Shown piece by piece: positions 8,786-17,928 of a stretch of 20,658 nucleotides of DNA. Location of the stretch: contig JADGIZ010000186.1 of NCBI GenBank assembly GCA_027604665.1, positions 1 to 20,658 of the forward strand, given 5' to 3'. The translations under genes were made by a program, and so were the position numbers. How positions within the stretch are numbered: the stretch's first letter is position 1; each line of letters begins with the position of its first letter. The notes under the pieces are model-generated. The model was not told the origin of the DNA, made no database searches, and worked only from the letters and a program-made list of their open reading frames with translations. Source of the DNA: Polyrhizophydium stewartii (taxonomy: Eukaryota; Chytridiomycota; Chytridiomycetes; Rhizophydiales).

Positions 8786-10920
8786 ATGTCCAGCGAGCCG
8801 CACTTTGTTGGCGTCGACGTCGGCTCGACGTCTGCCCGCGCGGCGGTCGTCAGCGCCGCCGGCATCGTCAAGGGCACGGGCACATGCGCCGTGCAGGTGT
8901 TGCACCCGCGCACGGACTACTGGGAGCAGGTCCGCCGCATCGCCGTCTGGCGCCGTGCACATGGCCTTGGACCACGGGCTGACGGGACGCTCACCAGTCG
9001 TCCGACGACATCTGGCGCGGCGTGTGTGTGGCCATCCGCGCGGCGCTGGAGGCGTCGGGCGTGCCTGCCTCGGCCGTGCACGGCATCGGCTTCGACGCCA
9101 CGTGCAGCCTTGTCGCTCTTGACGGCGACCTGCAGCCAGTGTCGGTGTCGCCGACCAACGACCCTTCGCACAACGTCATCATGTGGTGCGTCGCGGCTGC
9201 GCCAGCCAGGGTCGTGATCCCCGCGCTGACCCGCTCGCCCCACCCGTGCGCGCAGGATGGACCACCGTGCCGTCGCCGAGGCCGCCGCGCTCTCAGCGAC
9301 AGGCCATCCGTGCCTCGCCGCGACCGGCGGCGCCATCAGCCCAGAGATGTCCGCCGCCAAGATCTGCTGGATCCGCAAGCACCGGTTCAACGAGACGTGG
9401 GCCAAGGCCCGCCACCTCATCGAGCTGCCCGACTTCCTGACTCTGCGTGCGACGGGCTCGCTGCAGCGCGGCCGCTGCTCTCTGGTCTGCAAGTGGGCCT
9501 TTGACGGATCTGAGCAGCACTCGGGCGGATCGCGATGGCACGCCGACTTTCTGGCCGCTGGAGGGATCAGCCACGACGACATGCCCGACGCCCTGGCCCG
9601 CTTGGGCGGGCCGGCGGGCGGCGGAATCGACGACGGATCCGCGCGTGCGTCGTACGCAGGCGAGCCGATCGGAGACGGGCTGACGAGGCAAGCCGCGGAG
9701 GATCTCGGACTCGGCCAGGCGCAGCATCGAATTGCAGTCGGCGGCGGTGTGATTGATGCTTATGCGGTGCGTTGGTCCTCTGGCGGCGCTGGGAGTATAT
9801 CTGACGCTGATACTTACCGCCTTGTATATAGGGGGCTATTGGGTGCGGCTTGCACACCGCCGATGCTTGAATGGGACGGCTGGATTGCTGACTCTTGTTG
9901 CCGCAGAACTCTTGGCATCTCGATCAACAACACATCGCCATCGGTTTCTGACCTGGGCCGCCGGCTTGCCCTCATCGGAGGTTGGTGAGGCAGTGAGCGT
10001 TCCTGGGATACAGAAGCTCTCTGACGCTTCCAGCTGCAGGGACATCGGCATGCCACATAGTCATGCACCCAACTGCAGCGCAGGTCAAGGGAATCTGGGG
10101 TCGGTCGTCGAGCCGCGGTGTGCAGTGCTTATGCTTCGACGCTGACAAGATTGCTCGACCGCTGCTAGGGCCGTACCCAGGCGTGGTACTTCCAGGCATG
10201 TTCTGCACGGAAGGAGGGCAATCCGCCGCCGGCATTGCGATCCAACACATGATCTCGAGCCATCCGCGCTTCGCCGAGCTCGGCGAAAACGCACACGACA
10301 AGCTTCTCGCGCACATTGAACAGGCTGCGCAGGATGCGGCGCTGGCGCATCCAGCAATGCTAACGACGGATCTACACGTTCTGCCTGACCTGAACGGAAA
10401 CCGATCGCCGCTCGCGGACCCGCACATGCGCGGCATGGTGTGCGGCCTCGCGCTCGACGATAGTGTGCGCTCGCTGGCGTGTATCTACCTGGCAACACTG
10501 CTCGGCGTGTGCTACGGCACGCGCCACATTATCGAGAGCCTCAACGCGAGCGGAAGCCATTCCATCGACACCATCTTTGTCAGTGGCGGCCTGGCTGCGA
10601 ACCGCCTGTTCCTAGCAAGCCTTGCCGACGTCACGGGCATGCGCGTTGTCGTCCCGCAGGTGAGCGAGGGCGAAGCCGTCCTGCTCGGCAGCGCCATGTG
10701 CGGTGCCACGGCATCGGTCCTGGCCAAGGCTGATGCCCGCCATGGCGAGTCGATGATTGGCGACACGCTGTGGAGCCACATGGTCAGTATGGCCGGATTC
10801 GGCAGCGCCGTCGAGCCAAGCCACGATTCGGCCCTCATTGCATTCCACAGCAAAAAGTACGCAGTCTTCCTGCGCATGTACCAGGACCAGCTGGCGTACC
10901 GCGCCATGATGAGTGCCTGA
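8786..10920 (+). CDS. FGGY: FGGY-family carbohydrate kinase (D-ribulokinase-like)
   Basis: ATP-dependent sugar kinase of the ribulokinase-like FGGY branch, related to yeast YDR109C; probably cytosolic. Exons: 8786-8929, 8998-9185, 9256-9766, 9832-9842, 9907-9980, 10040-10099 and 10169-10920, giving 579 aa, near the family's usual length. Motifs are N-terminal phosphate loop VGVDVGSTSARA, NDPSHNVIMWMDHRA (split by intron 2), ISPEMSAAKICW, LPDFLTLRATGSL and CSLVCKW. Further on are GGGVIDAYAGAIGTLG (completed only by the 11-nt exon), LIGGTSACHIVMHP, EGGQSAAG, DLNGNRSPLADP and FVSGGLAANRLF. The sugar cannot be fixed from sequence; ribulose is the best family-based guess. Its start codon lies 54 bp after the stop of the previous gene, so it shares or overlaps transcription signals with it. 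Confidence 0.92.
9832..9842 (+). other. 11-nt microexon of the FGGY kinase
   Basis: Exon 3 ends at phase 0 after GVIDAYA, while the exon at 9907 needs two leading bases to read TLGISINN. The 11 bases between tatatag| and |gtgcgg supply them, giving G-A-I-G and the conserved segment DAYAGAIGTLG. The flanking introns are 65 and 64 nt. No other AG/GT pair in this interval restores both phase and family sequence. Confidence 0.75.
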
Positions 10921-11049
10921 ACCGGACTGCCGCGCACACGGGAATGAACCAGATCGCTTCCGAAAACACAGCGAGCATTGAGCGCGCCAGCTTGGCGCCG
11001 GCATGGCTCGCTCGGCAGGCGGGCATGTTTATCAAGACGGATGTGCGAT
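10921..11049. other. Convergent spacer between the FGGY kinase and AMT
   Basis: The two stop codons face each other 129 bp apart. The minus-strand sequence TTGATAAAC (11027-11035) lies just downstream of the AMT stop and could serve as its polyadenylation element. An AATGAA at 10943-10948 follows the kinase stop. Neither is a canonical signal. Confidence 0.4.
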
Positions 11050-12757
11050 TCAACCGCGGAAGTAGTTCTGAGGAACAAACGGCATCTTGGTGACGACGGC
11101 CTTCTGCATGCGGTTGCGCACCTTGACCTGCAGCTCCGTGTTGGCCTTGTGCGAGCCCGACTGGACGTACGCCATGGCAATGTTCTTCTTGAGCGTGGGC
11201 GACGGGCAGCCGCTCGTGACCACGCCTACCTTGTTGCCCGCGGCGTCAAAGACCTCGGCGCCCTCTGCGCGAAGGTGTGTCAGCGGCAGCCCAAGCACAA
11301 TGACTGAGCGCGGTATCGGGCGGGACGATCAATCTCACCGCGGGCGGGAGCACCCTCGACAATTAGGCCAATCCTCCGCTTGGTGACGGGGCCCTTGATC
11401 TGGGGCAGGATCTTGTCGGCGCCGAGGAAGCCGCCCTCGGTGCGGCGGCGCTGGCCAATCGTCCACGTCAGGCTGCCCTCGACGGGGGTCGTGTTCTCGT
11501 CGAGGTCGTGGCCGTAGAGGCAGAGGCCGGCCTCGAGGCGCAGACTGTCGCGGGCACCAAGGCCGGCGAGCTCAACGTCGGAGTGGGCGAGCAGGGCCTC
11601 GGTGAGCTTGACGGCGTCCTTGTGCGGAACCGAGATCTGCGATCATCGCGCAGATTCCGCATGTCAGCGCAACGGCTTGCGCCGTCTCGGATTGCATGGC
11701 AACGGGGGCGTATACCGCGCACGCCGCACCTCGAAGCCGTCCTCGCCCGTGTAGCCGCAGCGCGAGATGTACACATCAATGCCGGCAACCGTCATGTGGC
11801 GCCCGCTCATGAAGCCAAACTTGGATAGATCGGCGCTGGTGAGGCCGGCAACGACCTTGGCGGCCGAGGGACCTTGCAGTGCAACAAGCGAGACATGGTC
11901 AAGGACCTTGACGTCGACATCGCCGCCCTTGTTCTGGAAGTCGGCGAGGTGCTTGCGGATGTGGGCGAGGTCCTTGTCGGCGCAGCCGGCGTTCGAGACA
12001 ACATACAGGCCGCTGTCGTCCTGCTTGTTGATGACCGTGTCATCGATGATGCCGCCGTTCTCGTTGGTGAAGACGGACAGCGTCGACGAGCCAACCGACA
12101 GGCCCTTGATGTCGCCGACCACGAGCGACTCGATGAACTTGACGTGGTCCTTGCCCGTCCATCTGGCACGGCGAGCAGCGGGGCGGGCGTCCATTAGTCA
12201 GCGGCGCCCAGATCACGACAACGCAAACGCGGAACGCAGGTCATGCGGCCAGCCGCCGACAGGCGTGTGCGCGAGCGTGGGGGCTGGCGGACGCCGTCAC
12301 CCCGCGCTGCCTCACACAGGAGGCAAGTGCAGCGGGGGCCACAGCTCGCCGGTCAGGCGCCAGCCCAGCGCGGTCCGCGCGAATGCTGCTGCCGCGCACC
12401 TGGTCTGCAGCATGTGCGAGACGTCGAAGATGGACGCCTTCTCGCGAGTCCACTTGTGCGAGGCGAGCACGCCCAGGTTGCTGTACTGCACGGGCATCTC
12501 CCAGCCGGCGAACTCGACCATGGAGCCGCCGTTCTTGACGTGGAAGTCGTACAGCGACGTGCGCTTGAGCGGCTGCAGTGCACCGCGCCAAGGGAGCAGC
12601 AGCAGCAGGATCAGCAGAGCGGCAGGCGCCGGGAGACGAGGCAGCGTGCGGCACGCACGCCAGCGGGCGCCGACGACGCCATGGAGCGCAACAGCAGCGT
12701 GCGCGCAGCGGCGGGCTTGGCGAGCATCGCGCGGGCAGCGGCGGCGGTCACGAGCAT
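11050..12757 (-). CDS. GCV1: Mitochondrial aminomethyltransferase (glycine cleavage system T protein)
   Basis: Moves the methylene unit from the H-protein lipoamide arm to tetrahydrofolate and releases ammonia, in the mitochondrial matrix. Exons on the minus strand: 12757-12659, 12572-12400, 12162-11730, 11636-11339 and 11264-11050, giving 405 aa, the normal family length. Exon 1 codes for a targeting presequence rich in Ala, Arg and Leu without acidic residues ([20 protein letters not shown]). The mature part starts [11 protein letters not shown]. Motifs include [38 protein letters not shown] (folate-site Asp), [26 protein letters not shown] and TPVEGSLTW. The end is [11 protein letters not shown]. 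Intron 2 (12163-12399) is 237 nt, longer than most here. The gene lies downstream of ERG25 on the same strand. Confidence 0.94.
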
Positions 12758-13044
12758 CTTTGGTGTCGGGTGACTTGGTGGAGATCCGATGTGCGCCAAG
12801 TCGTGCGATCCGCACATGACGGACGGCATGGCTCGCGGCGCAAGGCGCGAGACTCGATCGGCACGGGCACGCGAGGCGTTGAAAGGTTCATTGCTTCGGA
12901 CGGAACGATAGATGAATAGATGATGCGGCTGTGATAGAAGGGCAAGCGGGCGGGGAGAGACGGCGGCCCAGGCGGATCTCACGCTGGGGAGTTGCGTGCG
13001 CAGAGGTCGCGACCGGGGAGCAGCTGCGCTGGAAGACGAGAGGC
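12758..13044. promoter_or_regulatory. Intergenic region with the AMT promoter and the ERG25 3' end
   Basis: These 287 bp separate the ERG25 stop codon from the AMT start codon. They must hold the ERG25 3' UTR and AMT 5' signals. I see no TATA box, clear polyadenylation hexamer, tRNA or coding frame of merit. Confidence 0.4.
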
Positions 13045-14816
13045 TTACTGCGTCTTCTTGGCGGCGTTCCTGTCCTTCCAGGCCTGGTAGGCGCGGTCGG
13101 TGCCGCAGATCCAGTCCCACCAGCGGAACGACGACGAGTAGTTGCCGACAAACGCCATGTGGTGGTAGTCGTGGAAGTCGGCGCCGGCCCAGAACGGCAG
13201 GATGTGGCGCAATGCCTGCGAGGCGGGTGAAGACAGCGAGACGGCAGAGCGAGGCGGCGCAGTTAGCGAGCGCAGCATGAATCGAGGCTCGGCGGATCAT
13301 AAGGCGCATTGGCGAGGCTTACCCAGGGGAAGTCGTAGCCAGAGTGGGCATCAACGACCTGGATGAGGCGGACGGCGAGCCAGATGGCGACGCTGATAAT
13401 GTGCAGGTCGCGGAGCACGAGCACCCAGATGAGAGGGCCGAGGAAGAAGCCAAGGCCCAGGAAGAGCGTCTCGAGCGGGTGGGCGTACTCGGAGGCGATG
13501 CCGAACGGCGCCGAGAACTCGTGGTGCTGCTTGTGGATGGCCTTGTACAGAATGCCCCAGTGCATCAGGCGGTGGACAAAGTACTGGTAAAAGTCCTCCA
13601 TGAACATGAAGAAGAAGGTCGAGGCAGCAATGTTGAGGCTGCGTGCGCGCGATAAGGGGCGCATCGTGGCGCACAGACAACGAGCGAGCCGTGGGCGTGC
13701 GGTGGGGTGCGGTCGATGCGAGTGCGATTCGATAAAGCACCGATCCGATTCAGATGCGATGCGATGGTACATGTGGCGTCAGCCATCCGCCCGCGGTCAT
13801 GCTGATTGGCGTGCGCCGCTTCCGATGCGGGTGGTCCGCAGCAAGTGGGCGGCTCTCCCGGCCGCGACCGCCGCAGCGGGAGCGCCAGCGCACGCTGAGT
13901 CGGCGTGACGGGGCCAGAGGAGCACGTCGAGGCGCGCACACTTACAGCGAGGGGAAGGGAACCTCGAGGAACTTCATGCCGAGGGCCGTCGCGACGGGGT
14001 GGAAGGCCATCATCATGGGAAGCTGCAGCATCGACTGGTAGAAGAAGACGTGGGCGACGCACTTGATCCACTGCGAGGTGCTGATCTCCTTGTCCTGGAG
14101 GCGAAGCGGCAGGCGGCGGTGCGGCGGCGAGACGGTGCGGCAGGGGGGTGTCAGCCAAAGGGCGGGCGACACAGGCTCGAGTCAGACCGCGCTGGTGCAA
14201 TGGGGGACGGCGGGAGAGGCTTGACGCCTTTCGTCGGCCGCCGCATGTGCGCGGCGGCCGACAGAAGCGCCGTCTCCGAAGGCCGCCGGCCCCATGCACA
14301 TGCACGCACGCAGGCGCGCGCCAGACGCACGCCCCCGCGAGGCCTCACCGCCTGAATCTTGTACTTGCGGAAGTAAGGGATGTGGTCGATGATCATGTAC
14401 GGGATGTAGCGGGCGACGAACACAAACTCGTGCCAGGCAAAGAGCACCACAGCCAGGCGGATGGACGGGTTCTCGGCCCCCTCGAAGAGCGAGAGCCACT
14501 GGCGCTCGATAAAGTTGGGCTGGTAGGCAAGACTGCGACACAGGCGTGCCGCAGGCGTCAGCACCTGCGAGCGGCGGGCGATGCGAGTGCGCCGAGCAGG
14601 GCCTGCCGCTCGCCCGAAATGTACCATGGCGACTGCACGACGCCCCCTTCCCCGCGGACGGCAGGTGGCGGAGGGGAGGCCCGCGGCGGGCAGCGGGCGG
14701 GCAGCATGCAGGGCAGAGCGTGCAGTCGGGCGGGCAGCAGGCCCCGGGCGGCGGGCTGCGGGCCGGTGCGCGCGGCCGAGGGGCGCTCACGTTGCGTTGA
14801 CGGCCATCGAGTCCAT
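13045..14816 (-). CDS. ERG25: C-4 methylsterol oxidase (sterol desaturase family)
   Basis: Di-iron ER-membrane enzyme that oxidises the C-4 methyl groups in ergosterol synthesis. Exons on the minus strand: 14816-14791, 14532-14349, 14094-13946, 13638-13323 and 13215-13045, giving 281 aa, close to the usual 300. All three histidine boxes are intact: HRLMH (142-146), HKQHHE (155-160) and HDYHH (240-244). Other family marks are HEFVFVARYIPYMIID, FHPVATALGMKFLEVPFP, SAPFGIASEYAHP and DAHSGYDFPW. Hydrophobic segments flank the first two boxes. The protein ends KKTQ, a dilysine ER-retrieval signal. Exon 1 codes only MDSMAVNA plus two bases, so the start is less certain than the rest. Three of its introns are 254-307 nt, and all four begin GTRAG rather than GTGCG. 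Confidence 0.93.
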
Positions 14817-15056
14817 CTTGGTGGAAAGAGCCGCGGCCGCCTCGGGGCCAACTTCGACCGTCGTTCCGCGTCGGCTCCGCGCCGCATCGCCGGGCCGCCC
14901 GGGCGTCCGCGGGCACCCGCCACCGCGAGATCGTGGCATGCTTGCCTGAACCACTCGGCAGATTGCTGCCGCCTTGCTGTATCGCATTGGCTTGAGGATG
15001 GGCCGTGACGTCGGCCGACAGCCTGGCCGACGCGGCGACGGCGGCCGCTCTGCCCA
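14817..15056. promoter_or_regulatory. Bidirectional promoter region of ERG25 and CRD1
   Basis: These 240 bp separate two divergent start codons. The region contains TGACGTC (15006-15012), a CRE/ATF-like core, and ATTGG (14986-14990), a reverse CCAAT box. Such short motifs can occur by chance in DNA of this composition. No TATA box is visible. Confidence 0.4.
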
Positions 15057-16261
15057 ATGCTTGTGATCACGGCGCGGCCGCTCGCGACAGGCGCTGCCGC
15101 CCTCGGCGGAGCGGCGACCGCTGCGAGCCGGGAGCGCATCCCCGCGTGCGCAGCTGTGCACCTGCTGCCGCGCAGTCTCTGGAAAGCGGCCTCGCGGCTG
15201 CCAGCCTCGCCGCTCACACCGGCTGCCACGCTGCTCGGTCGACCAACCGCTCCTCAGCTGTCTTTCCGTCAGCACATGTCGCTGCTGGCCCCGCCCGCCA
15301 GAGCTGCTGCAGGCGCTGGCGCCGCATCTGCTCAGGCCAGGGCGTTGCTTCGCATCTCTGTCTGCACGGCATCGTCGTCGCCCCACAGGCACGGCTCGGA
15401 CCAGCCCGCGCCGCTGCCGGCTAAGTCGCGCTGGCGGCCAGACTTGACCGAGAACATCTACACGGCCGCCAACGGCCTGACCGTGTCCCGAATTCTCATG
15501 ACGCCCGTGATCGGATACCTGATTGTGCAGCAGTCTTTTGTGTCTGCCTGCTCGCTGCTCGCCATCGCCGCGCTCACGGATCTGCTCGACGGCTACCTGG
15601 CGAGGAACTTCGACCAGAAGACAGTGCTCGGATCCGTGCTCGACCCAGCTGCGGACAAGATCCTGATGACCACACTTACCGTCTCGCTGTGCCAGGCTGG
15701 CCTGCTCCCGCGTAAGAGATCCATGCGGCTCGCCGTGTTGTGTGTGTTTTCACTATGCTGACGTGCAGCCGCCCTCAGTTGCTCTGGCCGTGCTTATTAT
15801 TGGCCGCGACGTTGGCCTTGTGCTCGGCACCGCCTACTACAGATACATCTCGCTGCAACCGCCCGTGAGTGTGTCGTCTGACAACATCGCGTCGCAAGAG
15901 AATCCGCATCCACTCTGACATCAACAACCTGTGCACCAGAGGACCCTCCAGCGATACTTTGACCCTTCGATGCCAACAGCCGAGGTGCACCCACCACTTA
16001 TTTCCAAGCTGAACACTCTCCTGCAACTTGCACTTATGGGAGCATCGCTCGCCATGCCTGTCATTGGCCTCGCGTCTCACCCACTGCTCATGGCGCTTCA
16101 GTAAGCACGCCGCATTTGGCTGCGAGCGCAGCGGGTTTGCCTCTGACGACGTGGCTATGGATGTCTGCCGCGCGAATAGGTACACGGTCGGAATCACGAC
16201 AATCTGGTCTGGCTTGCATTATGTATTCTCGCCTGACGTGATCAAGATAATCAAAAGATGA
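15057..16261 (+). CDS. CRD1: Cardiolipin synthase (CDP-alcohol phosphatidyltransferase family)
   Basis: Inner-mitochondrial-membrane enzyme that joins CDP-diacylglycerol to phosphatidylglycerol to make cardiolipin. Exons: 15057-15711, 15779-15864, 15940-16100 and 16180-16261, giving 327 aa. About 130 N-terminal residues, rich in Ala, Arg and Ser, look like a targeting presequence. Later in-frame ATGs exist, but the first keeps a full presequence. The catalytic motif D-G-x2-A-R-x8-G-x3-D-x3-D is perfect: D178, G179, A182, R183, G192, D196, D200. Family marks are ENIYTAANGLTVSRI, LIIGRDVGLVLGTAYY, RTLQRYFDPSMPTAEV and PPLISKLNTLLQL, matching the eukaryotic cardiolipin-synthase branch (human CRLS1) rather than PG-phosphate synthase. 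The acceptor at 15778 was chosen over one 10 bases upstream because only it keeps phase. All three introns begin GTRAG. Confidence 0.93.
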
Positions 16262-16319
16262 ATCATTTGAAGGCCTGGCTCTCTTGCACAACCAAATTAC
16301 TCAAACGGCGCCATGCGCG

Positions 16320-17696
16320 TCACTTGTTCGCTGGCTTGAAAAACGACGTGAGCGGCTTCATACCCGCTTTGCTCGCCGTCATGATGGATTTTTGGCCGCG
16401 CGTGGGCTTGGCCTTCGCATGCATTGCCGTTAGCTGCGCCGTTCGAGTTTGCCGCGGCAGCCAGCACAATCCGCACCTTTTTTGTCGCTGGTTGTGTTGT
16501 CTCGGCAGATACGCCCTCGTGCTCGACCGCTGATCGCTTGGGCAAGTTGGTGTTGAAATAGACCAGCTTGTCCGACGACACGGCAGGGTGGTTCTGCAGC
16601 CTGCCAGACCGCCTTAGTTAGTGGTTTGAACGCATTATCTGTCGTCTGAATCATATGAAGAACTCACCCAAGCGCCTCAGCGAGCCGCTTGCGCCAATCC
16701 GACGTCAGATGCTCCTCAACAACCTGGAACGCAATGACGTCGCGCTGCGCAGCGACTTGGCATGAGGGCTCGGTCAGCTCGCTTGCAATCAATGCTAGTC
16801 ACCACGCGATATCGAGCACGCACTGTCTTGCTCGGTCGCGCCGGCCCAGCTCAGATGCGGCTGGACAGATATCAGGCCCTCTGCGTCTCTCTGGATACGC
16901 CGCACCTTGGCACGCAGCCAGCCGAGCGCCTTGTCCCTGTTGAGGCGATAGAAGCGGGCAACTCCCTCGACGTCTGCAAGATTGATCCCCACGTCAGCAA
17001 GTTGCACGACAGCCGCAGGGCCTCCAAGCTCGATCTCATGCCATTGACGTCGCATAGCAGTACGAGGCAGGTGTCATCCAGCAGGCTCAGGTGCGCAAGG
17101 TCCGGAAACTGGTCGCTCCGCAGCACGTCCGACCACTGCAGAAACTGTCCCTTGCTTTCGGACGACTGCGACTACCAGCACACGTCCGTCAGCTCTCTGG
17201 CGCCGGCGCTGTGACCCTCACCAGCGCTAGCGGGCTGCACCTCGCTCAGTCGGGCGTCGAGCAGCTGGAGCGCCATGAACAGCATGTCGAAAGGCGCCAG
17301 GGCATAGAGCGAGCCGTCTGAGTTGGTCTCCGTGTCAGCAGCGCGCGAATGTCGCTCAGCACCCGGACAATCGCCTGCGCACCTGACACGACGCTGTCGT
17401 CCAGAGCCCACGACCGGAAAGGAGCCTCGAGCCGCTGGATCTGCAGAAGTACCGGCGTCTCTGCGCCAGAGTGCAGCACGTAGCCGGACGGTGCGCCGTC
17501 GCATGGGCGGGGGAGGGTCAAGACTCGCGAGTCGTGAGTCGAGCCTGGACGACCAGGTGAGGGGAGTCAGCTTCCGGGTCGTCACCTGATTGCAAGCTGC
17601 GCAGTGCCTTGGCGCATGCAGCCAAGCGTACGCACCTCCCGAGGTCAGCTGCGGAAGCAGCATCAGCCGCTTCGCGCTGTCGCCAGGAGTCACCAT
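16320..17696 (-). CDS. RNASEH2B: Ribonuclease H2 subunit B
   Basis: Non-catalytic subunit of the nuclear RNase H2 trimer, which removes ribonucleotides and RNA-DNA hybrids from the genome and tethers the enzyme to PCNA. Exons on the minus strand: 17696-17636, 17544-17383, 17317-17241, 17171-17042, 16973-16824, 16755-16668, 16600-16477 and 16412-16320, giving 294 aa (human 312) with consistent phases. Motifs are RSWALDDSVVSDGSLYALAP (triple-barrel fold), PFDMLFMALQLL, VARFYRLNRDKALGWLRAKV (winged helix), KLVYFNTNLPKR, and a C-terminal PIP box MKPLTSFF (282-289) matching human MKSIDTFF. The identification rests on the ordered series of motifs; single blocks are divergent. Intron 4 (16974-17041) would be GC-AG. 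The exon-4 acceptor could also be six bases further in (top at 17165). No paralogous RNase H2 subunit lies in this window. Confidence 0.85.
16974..17041 (-). other. GC-AG intron 4 of RNASEH2B
   Basis: The frame reading LVLLCDVN must join the frame reading DVEGVARFYRLN, which requires a phase-1 donor. The only fitting one is AATG|gcatga, with acceptor aatcttgcag| and a ttgctgac branch-like site. The join reproduces the spacing seen in human RNASEH2B. Confidence 0.5.
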
Positions 17697-17928
17697 TTTG
17701 AAAGTCGAGAAAGGCGCAGTTGGCTGACTTTTGTGGATGACGGTTGCGGCGGTGATCGAACAGCCAGGAGCTGCAGATGATTCAGTTCAACTCCTCCACC
17801 TGGAAAGTGGCGACTGTTCTGGCTCAGAGCCAATGAGGTTTTCACACAACGGGCAGGGTGTCTCGGAGCAAAGGAACTGACCAGAAAGACAGTTTATCAA
17901 GCATCGCACGAGTGCACAACGGCGCATA
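17697..17928. promoter_or_regulatory. Intergenic region: RNASEH2B promoter and 3' end of the tail-anchored gene
   Basis: These 232 bp separate the RNASEH2B start codon from the stop of the next minus-strand gene. TTGATAAAC occurs on the minus strand (17892-17900), 29 nt after that stop codon, and is the same 9-mer found after the AMT stop. It may act as a polyadenylation element. Nothing else is recognisable. Confidence 0.4.

Noticed and set aside
14148..15057. Open frames of 286-291 aa over the ERG25 5' half and promoter
   Set aside because: They read through ERG25 introns in Arg/Gly/Ala-rich low-complexity sequence and have no homology I recognise.
15769..15778. CRD1 acceptor at gtgcag (ending 15768)
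   Set aside because: It breaks the reading phase with exon 1; the ctcag acceptor 10 bases later keeps phase and gives LLPLALAVLIIGRD, matching human CRLS1.
16297..16476. Read-through C terminus of RNASEH2B ending at 16297
   Set aside because: Splicing 16413-16476 (AAG|gtgcgg, gctaac branch-like site, gcgaag acceptor) gives the family's PIP box in the other frame, a much better fit.
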